A DNA stretch of 19,977 bases from assembly GCA_017616675.1 (NCBI GenBank), contig JAFZXR010000062.1:1-19977 (forward strand). The letters are read 5' to 3'. Below, piece after piece: positions 13,673 through 19,977 of the stretch. The position numbers were made by a program, and so were the translations under genes. Positions within the stretch are counted from its first letter, which is position 1. Each line of letters begins with the position of its first letter. Under the pieces are notes generated by a model, which saw only the letters and a program-made list of their open reading frames with translations, had not been told where the DNA came from and made no database searches. Source of the DNA: Bacteroidales bacterium (GTDB taxonomy: Bacteria > Bacteroidota > Bacteroidia > Bacteroidales > F082).

Positions 13673-15012
13673 GTAATCCTGTGTACATCGTAGGCCTCGA
13701 TATCGGCACTACAAAGATCGCCTGCATCGTCGGCGAAAAAGTTGATAATGGAAAGATTGTCATCCGTGGTTATGGAAAAACGGAATCGACAGGTGTTAAA
13801 CGCGGTATGGTTTTCAATATAGAGGAGACCGTCAATGCCATCAGAAGGGCAGTCGACCAGGCTTCTGAGCAGTCGAATGTCGACATCAAGACGGTTAACG
13901 TCGGTATCGCCGGCCATCACATCCGCAGCGTGCAGCATCGCGGCGTGCTGATGCGCGACAACCCGAATGTGGAGATCACGGAGGAAGAGATCGACCGTCT
14001 ACGTCAGGATGTCTTCAAACTCGGCATGACACCGGGCGAGGAGATCATCGACGTCATCCCTCAGGAATATATCGTCGACGACGAGATGGGTATCCGTCAT
14101 CCTAAAGGAATGCTGGGTAACAAGCTCGAGGCGAACTTCCATGTCATCATCGGACAGGTGGCTGCGGCACGTAACATCATCACCTGCATCCATCAGGCCG
14201 GTCTTGAGATGGAACACATGATTCTTGAGCCTATCGCTTCGGCAGAGGCAGTCCTCGGCGAAGAAGAGAAAGAAGCGGGCGTGGCACTCGTCGACATCGG
14301 CGGCGGCACAACAGATATCGCTATCTTCTACGATAACATCATCTACCACACTGCAGTCATCCCGTTCGGCGGCAACGTCATCACCGAAGATATCCGTCAG
14401 GGCTGCTCCATCATCAAGAAACACGCAGAGGAGATCAAGGTGAAGTTCGGATCGGCAGTGGCATCGGAGAACCGCGACGACGAGGTGGTGTCAATCCCTG
14501 GCATCCGCGGACGCGAGCCGAAAGAGATATCATTCAAGAACTTGGCAAACATCATCCAAGCCCGTCTGAGCGAGATCTTCGACATCGTGAACAACGAGAT
14601 TCAGAAGGTCAACAGCGAGCATAAGCTCATCGCAGGCATGGTGCTCACCGGCGGCGGCGCGATGATGAAACATATCCAGCAGCTGGCGGCATTTAAGACA
14701 GGTCTCGACGTGCGTATCGGATACCCTAACGAATACCTCGCCAACGACACAGCCGAAGAGCTAGCCAGCCCGATGTATTCGACAGGTGTCGGTCTCGTCA
14801 TCGAGGGTATCGCCCGCTACGAGGCAGCCTTGAAACACGGTCAGATCGGCATCGGCAACGACGCTAGAATCCAGCCGACAGTGGAGGAACCGCATACCGA
14901 AGAAAAGAAAGAGGAACCTAAGGTCAAGAAGCCATGGTGGGAAGGCATCATCACAGGCTTTGCCGGAAAATTCCTCAAGGACGACGATATTGAAAATGAG
15001 AAAATAGATTAA
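13669..15012 (+). CDS. ftsA: Cell division protein FtsA
   Basis: 447 aa, actin-like ATPase that tethers FtsZ to the membrane. Phosphate loop 1 is GLDIGTTKIACIVG (9-22). The SHS2/1C subdomain is at about 85-165, with VGIAGHHIRSVQHRGV (78-93). Phosphate loop 2 is DIGGGTTDIAIF (209-220) and the adenosine motif is LTGGGAMM (326-333). The extreme C-terminus, after a charged linker (about 405-420), has PWWEGIITGFAGKFLKDD, an amphipathic helix that fits the membrane-targeting sequence. The start overlaps ftsQ by 4 nt; ftsZ begins 11 nt downstream. Confidence 0.97.
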   Translation: MSNPVYIVGLDIGTTKIACIVGEKVDNGKIVIRGYGKTESTGVKRGMVFNIEETVNAIRRAVDQASEQSNVDIKTVNVGIAGHHIRSVQHRGVLMRDNPNVEITEEEIDRLRQDVFKLGMTPGEEIIDVIPQEYIVDDEMGIRHPKGMLGNKLEANFHVIIGQVAAARNIITCIHQAGLEMEHMILEPIASAEAVLGEEEKEAGVALVDIGGGTTDIAIFYDNIIYHTAVIPFGGNVITEDIRQGCSIIKKHAEEIKVKFGSAVASENRDDEVVSIPGIRGREPKEISFKNLANIIQARLSEIFDIVNNEIQKVNSEHKLIAGMVLTGGGAMMKHIQQLAAFKTGLDVRIGYPNEYLANDTAEELASPMYSTGVGLVIEGIARYEAALKHGQIGIGNDARIQPTVEEPHTEEKKEEPKVKKPWWEGIITGFAGKFLKDDDIENEKID

Positions 15013-15023
15013 AACAATATAGC

Positions 15024-16694
15024 ATGACAGACTTAGTAAGATTTGACGAACCGGAAGAAAAACCTAACATCATCAAGGTTATGGGTGTCGGAGGCGGCGG
15101 AAGCAACGCTGTCACGCACATGTTTTCGGAAGGAATAACAGGTGTTGACTTCATCCTTTGCAACACCGACGACCAGGCATTGCAGAAGAGTCCGGTCGAG
15201 AATAAACTTCATATAGGCGACCACGCTTTAGGAGCCGGCAACATCCCGGCCGAAGGTCGTAAGGCAGCAGAGCAGACCGAGGATAAGATACGCGAGGCGC
15301 TCGAAGGTGACACCAAGATGCTGTTTATCACAGCCGGTATGGGTGGCGGTACAGGCACAGGAGCCGCCCCTGTCGTGGCTAAGATAGCAAAAGAGCTTGG
15401 CATACTCACAGTGGGTATCGTCACACTGCCTTTCAGCTTCGAAGGCAAACGTCGTCAACAGCAGGCGCAGGAAGGTATCGCCGAGCTGCGTAAGCATGTC
15501 GACGCACTTCTCGTGATAAGCAACGACAAACTCCGTGAGGAATATGGTAACATGAAACTCACCGATGCCTTCAAGAAGGCCGACGATGTGTTGAAGATCG
15601 CCGCTAAAGGTATAGCCGAGATCATCACCGTGACAGGCTACGTCAACGTCGACTTCGAAGATGTCAACAACGTGATGCGCGACAGCGGAAAGGCTATCAT
15701 GGGCTCGGGTTACGCAGTGGGCGAAGACAGAGCTCTTCGCGCCGTGGAAGAGGCAGTACATTCGCCGCTTCTCGACGATTCCGACATCACAGGAGCAAAG
15801 AATATCCTTGTCTACATCACCTCTGGCACTGAAGAGGTTAAGCTCGACGAAGTGACCGAAATCAACGAATATGTACAGGATGCTACCGGCAAGGTGTCGG
15901 AGATCATCTGGGGCAACGGCGAGGATATGTCGCTCGAAGACGGACTCCGTGTGACACTCATCGCCACTGGTTTTGGCGAAGCCGAAGAGGTGAAACAGAT
16001 TCATAAATATACATTTGCCGACAACAAACTCAAAGAACCTGAGAAAGAAGTTGCAAAACAAGAGGTCTCGATGGTGTTTGAGGAAGTCGAAGACGTGGTC
16101 TCTGATGTGAAAGAAGAAGCTGAAGCCGAATCAGAAGAGAAGGCTCCGGAAGCGCCTGTCACAGAGATGAAGATCGAACCGGAAGACGACAGCCCTCGCA
16201 TCAAGGTGCATACGCTCTACGATGACGACGAGACCCCGAAAAACGATAAGAAAGACGATGACATCGAGGATTTCTCGGGCGACAGCGGCATATTCGTGAA
16301 GAGAGTGGCTCCCGATGAGACACGTTCCAACGAGACGGCGGCTCCATCGGTGAGAAGATACGACAATCCATTCACCTTCGACGATGACGATGTTGACGTT
16401 CCTGGTTTTAAGAATATGTCTGACAATCAAGGTGCTACGGCTTTGAAAGTCGAGACAAAGCCAGCTCAGACCAAGCAGCTCGACCAGAAGGAAATCCTTC
16501 GCCGTCAGCGCTTCATGTCGTTCAACACCGACTTCAGAAACCAGTCGGACCTCGAGAGCTTTGAGAACATCCCGGCATACGCAAGGATGGGCATGAACAT
16601 CGCCAATGACGATAAGGAACTGTCGCGTTACTCGGTTGACAAGGAGTCGGGACTGCGTGAAGAGAACTCGTTTCTTCACGACAATGTAGATTGA
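15024..16694 (+). CDS. ftsZ: Cell division GTPase FtsZ
   Basis: 556 aa, much longer than the roughly 380 aa of E. coli FtsZ. The GTPase core spans about 12-330: GVGGGGSNAV (21-30), the tubulin signature GMGGGTGTGAAP (105-116) and the T7 loop NVDFEDVNNVM (208-218) with catalytic Asp210 and Asp213. The extra length is a C-terminal linker of about 200 residues, very rich in Glu/Asp (about 335-465), followed by a more mixed segment. The protein ends ENSFLHDNVD, the Bacteroidota form of the conserved tail that binds FtsA. purN starts 2 nt after the stop. Confidence 0.98.
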   Translation: MTDLVRFDEPEEKPNIIKVMGVGGGGSNAVTHMFSEGITGVDFILCNTDDQALQKSPVENKLHIGDHALGAGNIPAEGRKAAEQTEDKIREALEGDTKMLFITAGMGGGTGTGAAPVVAKIAKELGILTVGIVTLPFSFEGKRRQQQAQEGIAELRKHVDALLVISNDKLREEYGNMKLTDAFKKADDVLKIAAKGIAEIITVTGYVNVDFEDVNNVMRDSGKAIMGSGYAVGEDRALRAVEEAVHSPLLDDSDITGAKNILVYITSGTEEVKLDEVTEINEYVQDATGKVSEIIWGNGEDMSLEDGLRVTLIATGFGEAEEVKQIHKYTFADNKLKEPEKEVAKQEVSMVFEEVEDVVSDVKEEAEAESEEKAPEAPVTEMKIEPEDDSPRIKVHTLYDDDETPKNDKKDDDIEDFSGDSGIFVKRVAPDETRSNETAAPSVRRYDNPFTFDDDDVDVPGFKNMSDNQGATALKVETKPAQTKQLDQKEILRRQRFMSFNTDFRNQSDLESFENIPAYARMGMNIANDDKELSRYSVDKESGLREENSFLHDNVD

Positions 16695-16696
16695 TA

Positions 16697-17266
16697 ATGA
16701 AGCGATTAGCAATATTTGTGTCGGGAGGCGGCACTAACCTGCAGCGCATTGCTGAGTATTTCGCCCCGAATGAGGAGGTGGAGCTGGCCTGCGTTGTGAG
16801 TAACAACAAGGAAGCATACGCTAACCAGCGGGCAAAGAACCTCGGGATCCCGCTGCTGTTGGTCGACAAGCCTTATTTTACCAGCGATCAGTTTGTTGAG
16901 CGCATGAAGAATCTCGACATCGACCTCATCGTGCTGGCAGGTTTCCTGTGGCTCATCCCGCAGGGTATCATCGACGCTTTTCCTAATAAAATCATCAATA
17001 TCCATCCGGCTTTGCTGCCGAAATACGGCGGAAAAGGATTCTATGGTCATCATGTCCACGAAGCGGTTGTGGCGGCTCACGAGAAGGAGTCGGGCATCAC
17101 GATTCACTACGTGAATGAACACTACGACAGCGGCAATATCATCTTCCAGAAAAAGGTGGCACTTTCACCAACCGACACGCCCGACGACGTGGCAGCTAAG
17201 ATTCATATCCTCGAGCAGGAGAACTTCCCGGTGGTGATTGAAAAGTTGCTGTTTGACAAAAAATGA
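16697..17266 (+). CDS. purN: Phosphoribosylglycinamide formyltransferase (GAR transformylase) PurN
   Basis: 189 aa from the ATG at 16697 (a TTG at 16691 is rejected because MKRLAIFVSGGGTNLQ is the family's start). Transfers a formyl group from 10-formyl-tetrahydrofolate to GAR in purine synthesis. The phosphate-binding loop is SGGGTNLQ (9-16). Catalytic residues correspond to N101, H103 (NIHPALLPKYGG) and D144 (HYDSGNIIF). It lies 2 nt behind ftsZ, so it is probably expressed at least partly from the dcw transcript. No purine gene is nearby. The DUF389 promoter overlaps its 3' end. Confidence 0.96.
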   Translation: MKRLAIFVSGGGTNLQRIAEYFAPNEEVELACVVSNNKEAYANQRAKNLGIPLLLVDKPYFTSDQFVERMKNLDIDLIVLAGFLWLIPQGIIDAFPNKIINIHPALLPKYGGKGFYGHHVHEAVVAAHEKESGITIHYVNEHYDSGNIIFQKKVALSPTDTPDDVAAKIHILEQENFPVVIEKLLFDKK

Positions 17267-17275
17267 TTATCTTTG
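17246..17275 (+). promoter_or_regulatory. Promoter of the DUF389 gene
   Basis: TATCTTTG (17268-17275) matches TAnnTTTG exactly, and TTG (17246-17248) lies 19 nt upstream, the usual Bacteroidota -33/-7 spacing. It overlaps the purN stop codon and lies 20 nt before the DUF389 start. This is the best promoter match in the window. Confidence 0.65.
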
Positions 17276-17295
17276 CAAAAATTTTAAGATAAAAT

Positions 17296-18633
17296 ATGAA
17301 TAAGTACCTGCGAAAACTCATAGGACTCGTCCATATCAGAGAAAGCGTCGATTATCAGACAGCCGATACCTCGATACGCAACAATATCACCTATAAAGGC
17401 CCTAACGTCATCATTTTGGCCTGCGCTATCGTTATCGCTTCAGTAGGTCTGAACGTCAACTCAATCCCTGTCATCATCGGCGCCATGTTGATATCGCCTG
17501 TCATGGGCCCGATCATGGGACTCGGTCTCGCTTTGGGTACTGAAGACGGCCATCTGCTGAGAGATTCGCTGAAAAACTACGCCGTGATGGTGTTTATCAG
17601 TATCATTGCCTCCTCGTTGTTTTTCCTTTTAAGCCCTCTTAATCTGGAGAATCAATCGGAGCTGCTGGCTCGTACCAATCCTACCATCTACGACGTGCTG
17701 ATAGCGCTTTTCGGCGGTTTTGCAGGTATTCTCGAGACTTCCCGAAAGGAAAAAGGCACTGTGATTTCGGGCGTTGCCATCGCGACAGCCCTCATGCCGC
17801 CACTTTGTACCATCGGCTATGGCATTTCGGAGCTTAAGCTGGTATATATCTTCGGCGCATTATATCTGTTCCTCATCAACACGATATTTATAGCTTTGGC
17901 CACATTCCTTGCCGTGAAACTGTTTAAATTCCCGGCAGTGCAGACCACCGACGACCATCATAAACGTCTGTCGAAAAGCTGGTATGCGGTGATTATGATT
18001 GTGGTTTTGGTCCCAAGTATCATGACGGCTATCAACGTGGTGAAGGAGAATAATTTCAAGATCAACGCTTCGACTATCGTCAAGAATAACAAGAACATGG
18101 GAAAGAGCTTTATTTATGATTATAAAGCCAATTATTCGCGCAAGTCGCAAACCCTTGAAATCTTTGTGGCAGGCGAAAATCTTAGTGATGAGATGAGGGA
18201 AAAGCTCTACAATGAGGCGGAGACTTATGGCATCACGCGCGGTCAGATCCTGATTCACGAAGATGCTACGATTATGCGTAATGATATCTCCGAAGCCGAG
18301 ATCATGAAGTCGGTGTACGAGCATACCGACAAGCAGATTAAGGCGTTGACCGATAGTATTGCTAAGCTGAACGTACAGCTGAAGGAGTATAACGATATGG
18401 AAATGCCAGCTGAATCGGTCGCACAGGAGTTGTTTGCGCAGCATCCGCAGATTACCAATGTGAGCATTACCCGAGGCTCAGCCTTCAGTGCTGATACTAT
18501 CGCTGATACAGAACAGATTGTGGTCTTTGTCACGGCCGAAGAGCCGATAAAACAAGACCTTCACGAGAAGATTGAGCGCTGGCTGAAGGTGCGTCTGCAG
18601 AACGAGAATGTGTTAGTTATTGAGGCTAAATAG
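17296..18633 (+). CDS. DUF389 (TIGR00341-type) membrane protein
   Basis: 445 aa. After a short cytoplasmic N-terminus, about six or seven membrane helices lie between residues 35 and 245. The family core is IPVIIGAMLISPVMGPIMGLGLAL (about 56-79), with ALFGGFAGILETSR and GVAIATALMPPLCTIGYG further on, matching DUF389. From about 250 a soluble region follows, with a predicted coiled coil (HTDKQIKALTDSIAKLNVQL, about 340-360) and an alpha/beta C-terminal part. The substrate and function of DUF389 are unknown; the glycine/proline-rich helices suggest transport. It has its own promoter. Its last 21 nt overlap the 3' end of the exchanger gene on the other strand. Confidence 0.85.
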   Translation: MNKYLRKLIGLVHIRESVDYQTADTSIRNNITYKGPNVIILACAIVIASVGLNVNSIPVIIGAMLISPVMGPIMGLGLALGTEDGHLLRDSLKNYAVMVFISIIASSLFFLLSPLNLENQSELLARTNPTIYDVLIALFGGFAGILETSRKEKGTVISGVAIATALMPPLCTIGYGISELKLVYIFGALYLFLINTIFIALATFLAVKLFKFPAVQTTDDHHKRLSKSWYAVIMIVVLVPSIMTAINVVKENNFKINASTIVKNNKNMGKSFIYDYKANYSRKSQTLEIFVAGENLSDEMREKLYNEAETYGITRGQILIHEDATIMRNDISEAEIMKSVYEHTDKQIKALTDSIAKLNVQLKEYNDMEMPAESVAQELFAQHPQITNVSITRGSAFSADTIADTEQIVVFVTAEEPIKQDLHEKIERWLKVRLQNENVLVIEAK

Positions 18634-19581
18634 CATAAACGCTACATAGCCGAGGGTGAGAATCACTCCCTCGAAACGCGAGATTTTCCTGCCTTTTCCG
18701 GTGAAGACTGTCGTCAGCATGATGGCGTTGGCGGCAAAGAGTATCAACAGCTGCTGATTCATCTTCGCATCGAACGGCAACGGTATTATCAGCGAACTGA
18801 CGCCAAGCACCATAAAGATGTTTAAGATATTGGAACCCAGCACGTTACCTATGGCAATGGCTGAGTTCTTTTTTAATGCTGCCACAATCGAGGTGATAAG
18901 CTCGGGTAGGGAAGTGGCTGTCGCAACTACAGTGAGGCCTACGGTGCTCTCGCTCATGCCCCAGCTTAAAGCCAGTTTCTGAGCATTATTTGAAACGAGC
19001 TCGCCTCCAATGTAAAGCCCGACGATGCCTATAACAAGCTCTAAAATGGTCTTTCCCCAAGGGAGTTCTTGTTGTTCGGAGTTCTCTGAGGTCTCTAAAT
19101 TCTCCAAGTTTTCCGAGTTTTTCTTAAAAGTCAAATAAAGATATCCTGCTCCCATCCCCAGCAGCACCAAACCTTCTACCCAGTTGATAGTCCCAGAAGT
19201 GCCGCGGAAGAAGTCGTTTGCCATCAAAGTGATTGCCAAAGTAGCGATGAAACCTACTGGAATATCTCGTTTTATCGAGATTCTGCTCACATCGATAGGG
19301 TAAATCATCGAGCTAAATCCCAAAATGAGCAAAATATTCATCGTATTACTTCCAATAATATTTCCGATTGCCAGCCCTGGGCTCCCTTTGATGCACGAAA
19401 ACACATTGACAATCATCTCCGGCAGCGACGTGCCAAACGCCACAATCGTCAATCCGATTATGAGCGGCGAAAGTTTGGCCTTCACACCGATAGAAGTAGC
19501 GCCATTCACGAGCCAGTTGGCACCTAATATCAGCGCCACGAAGCCAACAATCAGCAGAAATAATGGAAGTAATGTGGTCAT
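18613..19581 (-). CDS. Calcium/sodium antiporter (CaCA superfamily)
   Basis: 322 aa with the twofold inverted-topology repeat of Ca2+/cation exchangers (YrbG/NCX_Mj type), about ten membrane helices. The alpha-1 repeat has AFGTSLPEMIVNV (48-60) and GNIIGSN (73-79); the alpha-2 repeat has ATATSLPELITSI (220-232) and GNVLGSN (245-251). Both contain the ion-binding Glu. The cytoplasmic loop between the halves (about 153-172) is a low-complexity run built from SEN/LEN/LET tripeptides, encoded by a 9-nt tandem repeat at about 19081-19116. The 3' end overlaps the convergent DUF389 gene by 21 nt. It is separated from the next minus-strand gene by a terminator. Confidence 0.93.
   Translation of the reverse strand: MTTLLPLFLLIVGFVALILGANWLVNGATSIGVKAKLSPLIIGLTIVAFGTSLPEMIVNVFSCIKGSPGLAIGNIIGSNTMNILLILGFSSMIYPIDVSRISIKRDIPVGFIATLAITLMANDFFRGTSGTINWVEGLVLLGMGAGYLYLTFKKNSENLENLETSENSEQQELPWGKTILELVIGIVGLYIGGELVSNNAQKLALSWGMSESTVGLTVVATATSLPELITSIVAALKKNSAIAIGNVLGSNILNIFMVLGVSSLIIPLPFDAKMNQQLLILFAANAIMLTTVFTGKGRKISRFEGVILTLGYVAFMLFSLNN
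19081..19116 (-). repeat. 9-nt tandem repeat in the exchanger loop
   Basis: Four degenerate 9-bp units (GTTCTCTGA, GGTCTCTAA, ATTCTCCAA, GTTTTCCGA on the plus strand) encode the tripeptides SEN, LET, LEN and SEN in the loop between the two membrane halves. Unit number may vary between strains, with no effect on the frame. Confidence 0.6.
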
Positions 19582-19593
19582 ATTTGCGATTTG

Positions 19594-19630
19594 AAAAATA
19601 AAGGAGAACCTACTGCAGATTCTCCTTTAT
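19594..19630 (-). terminator. Intrinsic terminator of the threonine dehydrogenase gene
   Basis: A perfect 11-bp inverted repeat (ATAAAGGAGAA at 19598-19608 with its complement at 19620-19630) has an 11-nt loop. On the minus strand it is followed by five T residues (complement of 19594-19598). It lies 18 nt after the stop codon of the partial dehydrogenase gene and just upstream of the exchanger gene, so it insulates one from the other. Confidence 0.8.
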
Positions 19631-19647
19631 CGTAATGTTAACTGATA

Positions 19648-19977
19648 CTACAGAAGTTTCTTCTTCAGCGTCTCAATCATATCGACTGTCATCTTGTCGA
19701 GGTCGTACTTCGGGTTCCAGCCCCACTCAGCGCGAGCGCAGCTGTCATCCATCTTGTTCGGCCAGCTGTCGGCGATAGCCTGACGGATCGGGTCGAATTT
19801 GTACTCCATCTCGAACTTCGGATAGTACTTCTTGATGGCGTTGTAGATGATCTCCGGGTCGAAGCTCATTGCTGTGACGTTGAATGAGTTACGGTGCACG
19901 AGCTTCTTAGGATCAGCCTCCATGATGTCAACCATAGCGTCGAGAGCGTCAGGCATGTACATCATATCCATGTAGGT
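19648..19977 (-). CDS. L-threonine 3-dehydrogenase, short-chain (epimerase-like) type, C-terminal part
   Basis: The window edge cuts the gene; the frame stays open to 19977, and the first ATG inside (19971) is internal. About 109 C-terminal residues are present. MPDALDAMVDIMEAD, RNSFNVTAMSFDPEII, RQAIADSWPNKMDDSCARAEWGW and YDLDKMT match the substrate-side part of the UDP-galactose-epimerase-like L-threonine dehydrogenases (oxidation of threonine to 2-amino-3-ketobutyrate with NAD+). The NAD-binding Rossmann half and catalytic Tyr/Lys are outside the window, so a different NAD-dependent epimerase/dehydratase is not fully excluded. The gene ends in a clear terminator. Confidence 0.8.
   Translation of the reverse strand, partial: TYMDMMYMPDALDAMVDIMEADPKKLVHRNSFNVTAMSFDPEIIYNAIKKYYPKFEMEYKFDPIRQAIADSWPNKMDDSCARAEWGWNPKYDLDKMTVDMIETLKKKLL

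Noticed and set aside
15228..16061. Open frame of 277 codons antisense to ftsZ
   Set aside because: It lies wholly inside ftsZ, has no recognisable domain and no promoter, and is explained by the codon bias of the sense gene. The same holds for the antisense frames at 4932-5618 and 10414-11133.
19582..19600. TATTTTTC on the minus strand as a promoter box for the exchanger
   Set aside because: It misses the final G of TAnnTTTG and overlaps the T run of the terminator, so it cannot be told apart from terminator sequence.

Overview
The window is a chromosomal segment from a member of the Bacteroidota, most likely order Bacteroidales. The grounds are: a mraZ-to-ftsZ division and cell-wall cluster with a short FtsL-like protein; an FtsI that ends in a PASTA domain; an FtsZ whose tail ends in FLHDNVD; a DUF5618 protein; promoters with the TAnnTTTG -7 box typical of this phylum; and start codons with AT-rich leaders rather than Shine-Dalgarno sequences. 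No phage, plasmid, IS or CRISPR signature was seen.

Region by region. 1-143: a tRNA-His gene on the minus strand with its own promoter and terminator. 177-1814: ruvX, def and a TPR-like lipoprotein gene. 1815-2432: a strong hairpin, then a promoter and a DUF5618 gene. 2441-3043: engB/ysxC on the minus strand, convergent with DUF5618. 3044-3388: a 345-bp divergent spacer holding an array of small hairpins, three identical TGTTGATAA 9-mers and a likely MraZ operator. 3389-16694: the dcw cluster, in the order mraZ, rsmH, ftsL-like, ftsI, murE, a MurD-like fragment, ftsW, murG, murC, ftsQ, ftsA, ftsZ. 16697-17266: purN, 2 nt behind ftsZ. 17296-18633: a DUF389 membrane protein with its own promoter. 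18613-19581: a Ca2+/Na+ exchanger on the minus strand whose 3' end overlaps that of the DUF389 gene. 19598-19630: a terminator. 19648-19977: the C-terminal part of a short-chain-type L-threonine 3-dehydrogenase on the minus strand, cut by the window edge.

The dcw genes form one working unit. MurE, MurC and MurG make lipid II, FtsW and FtsI polymerise and crosslink septal peptidoglycan, and FtsL, FtsQ, FtsA and FtsZ build the divisome. MraZ and RsmH head the operon. Spacing is tight: 4-nt ATGA overlaps at murC/ftsQ and ftsQ/ftsA, a 16-nt overlap at murG/murC and a 44-nt overlap at ftsW/murG, so one long translationally coupled transcript is likely.

The most remarkable point is the interval between murE and ftsW. 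mraY and a complete murD, normally found here, are missing. In their place is an intact 176-codon gene that matches only the C-terminal (third) domain of MurD. It has lost the catalytic and D-Glu-binding motifs of that domain but remains an open frame with a proper start and tight operon spacing. This looks like a degenerated and possibly repurposed Mur ligase domain kept inside the division operon. A second theme is a family of dispersed palindromic intergenic repeats (GTCATTTCGACC.../GTCATTCCGAGCC...) seen after def, upstream of mraZ and between rsmH and ftsL.
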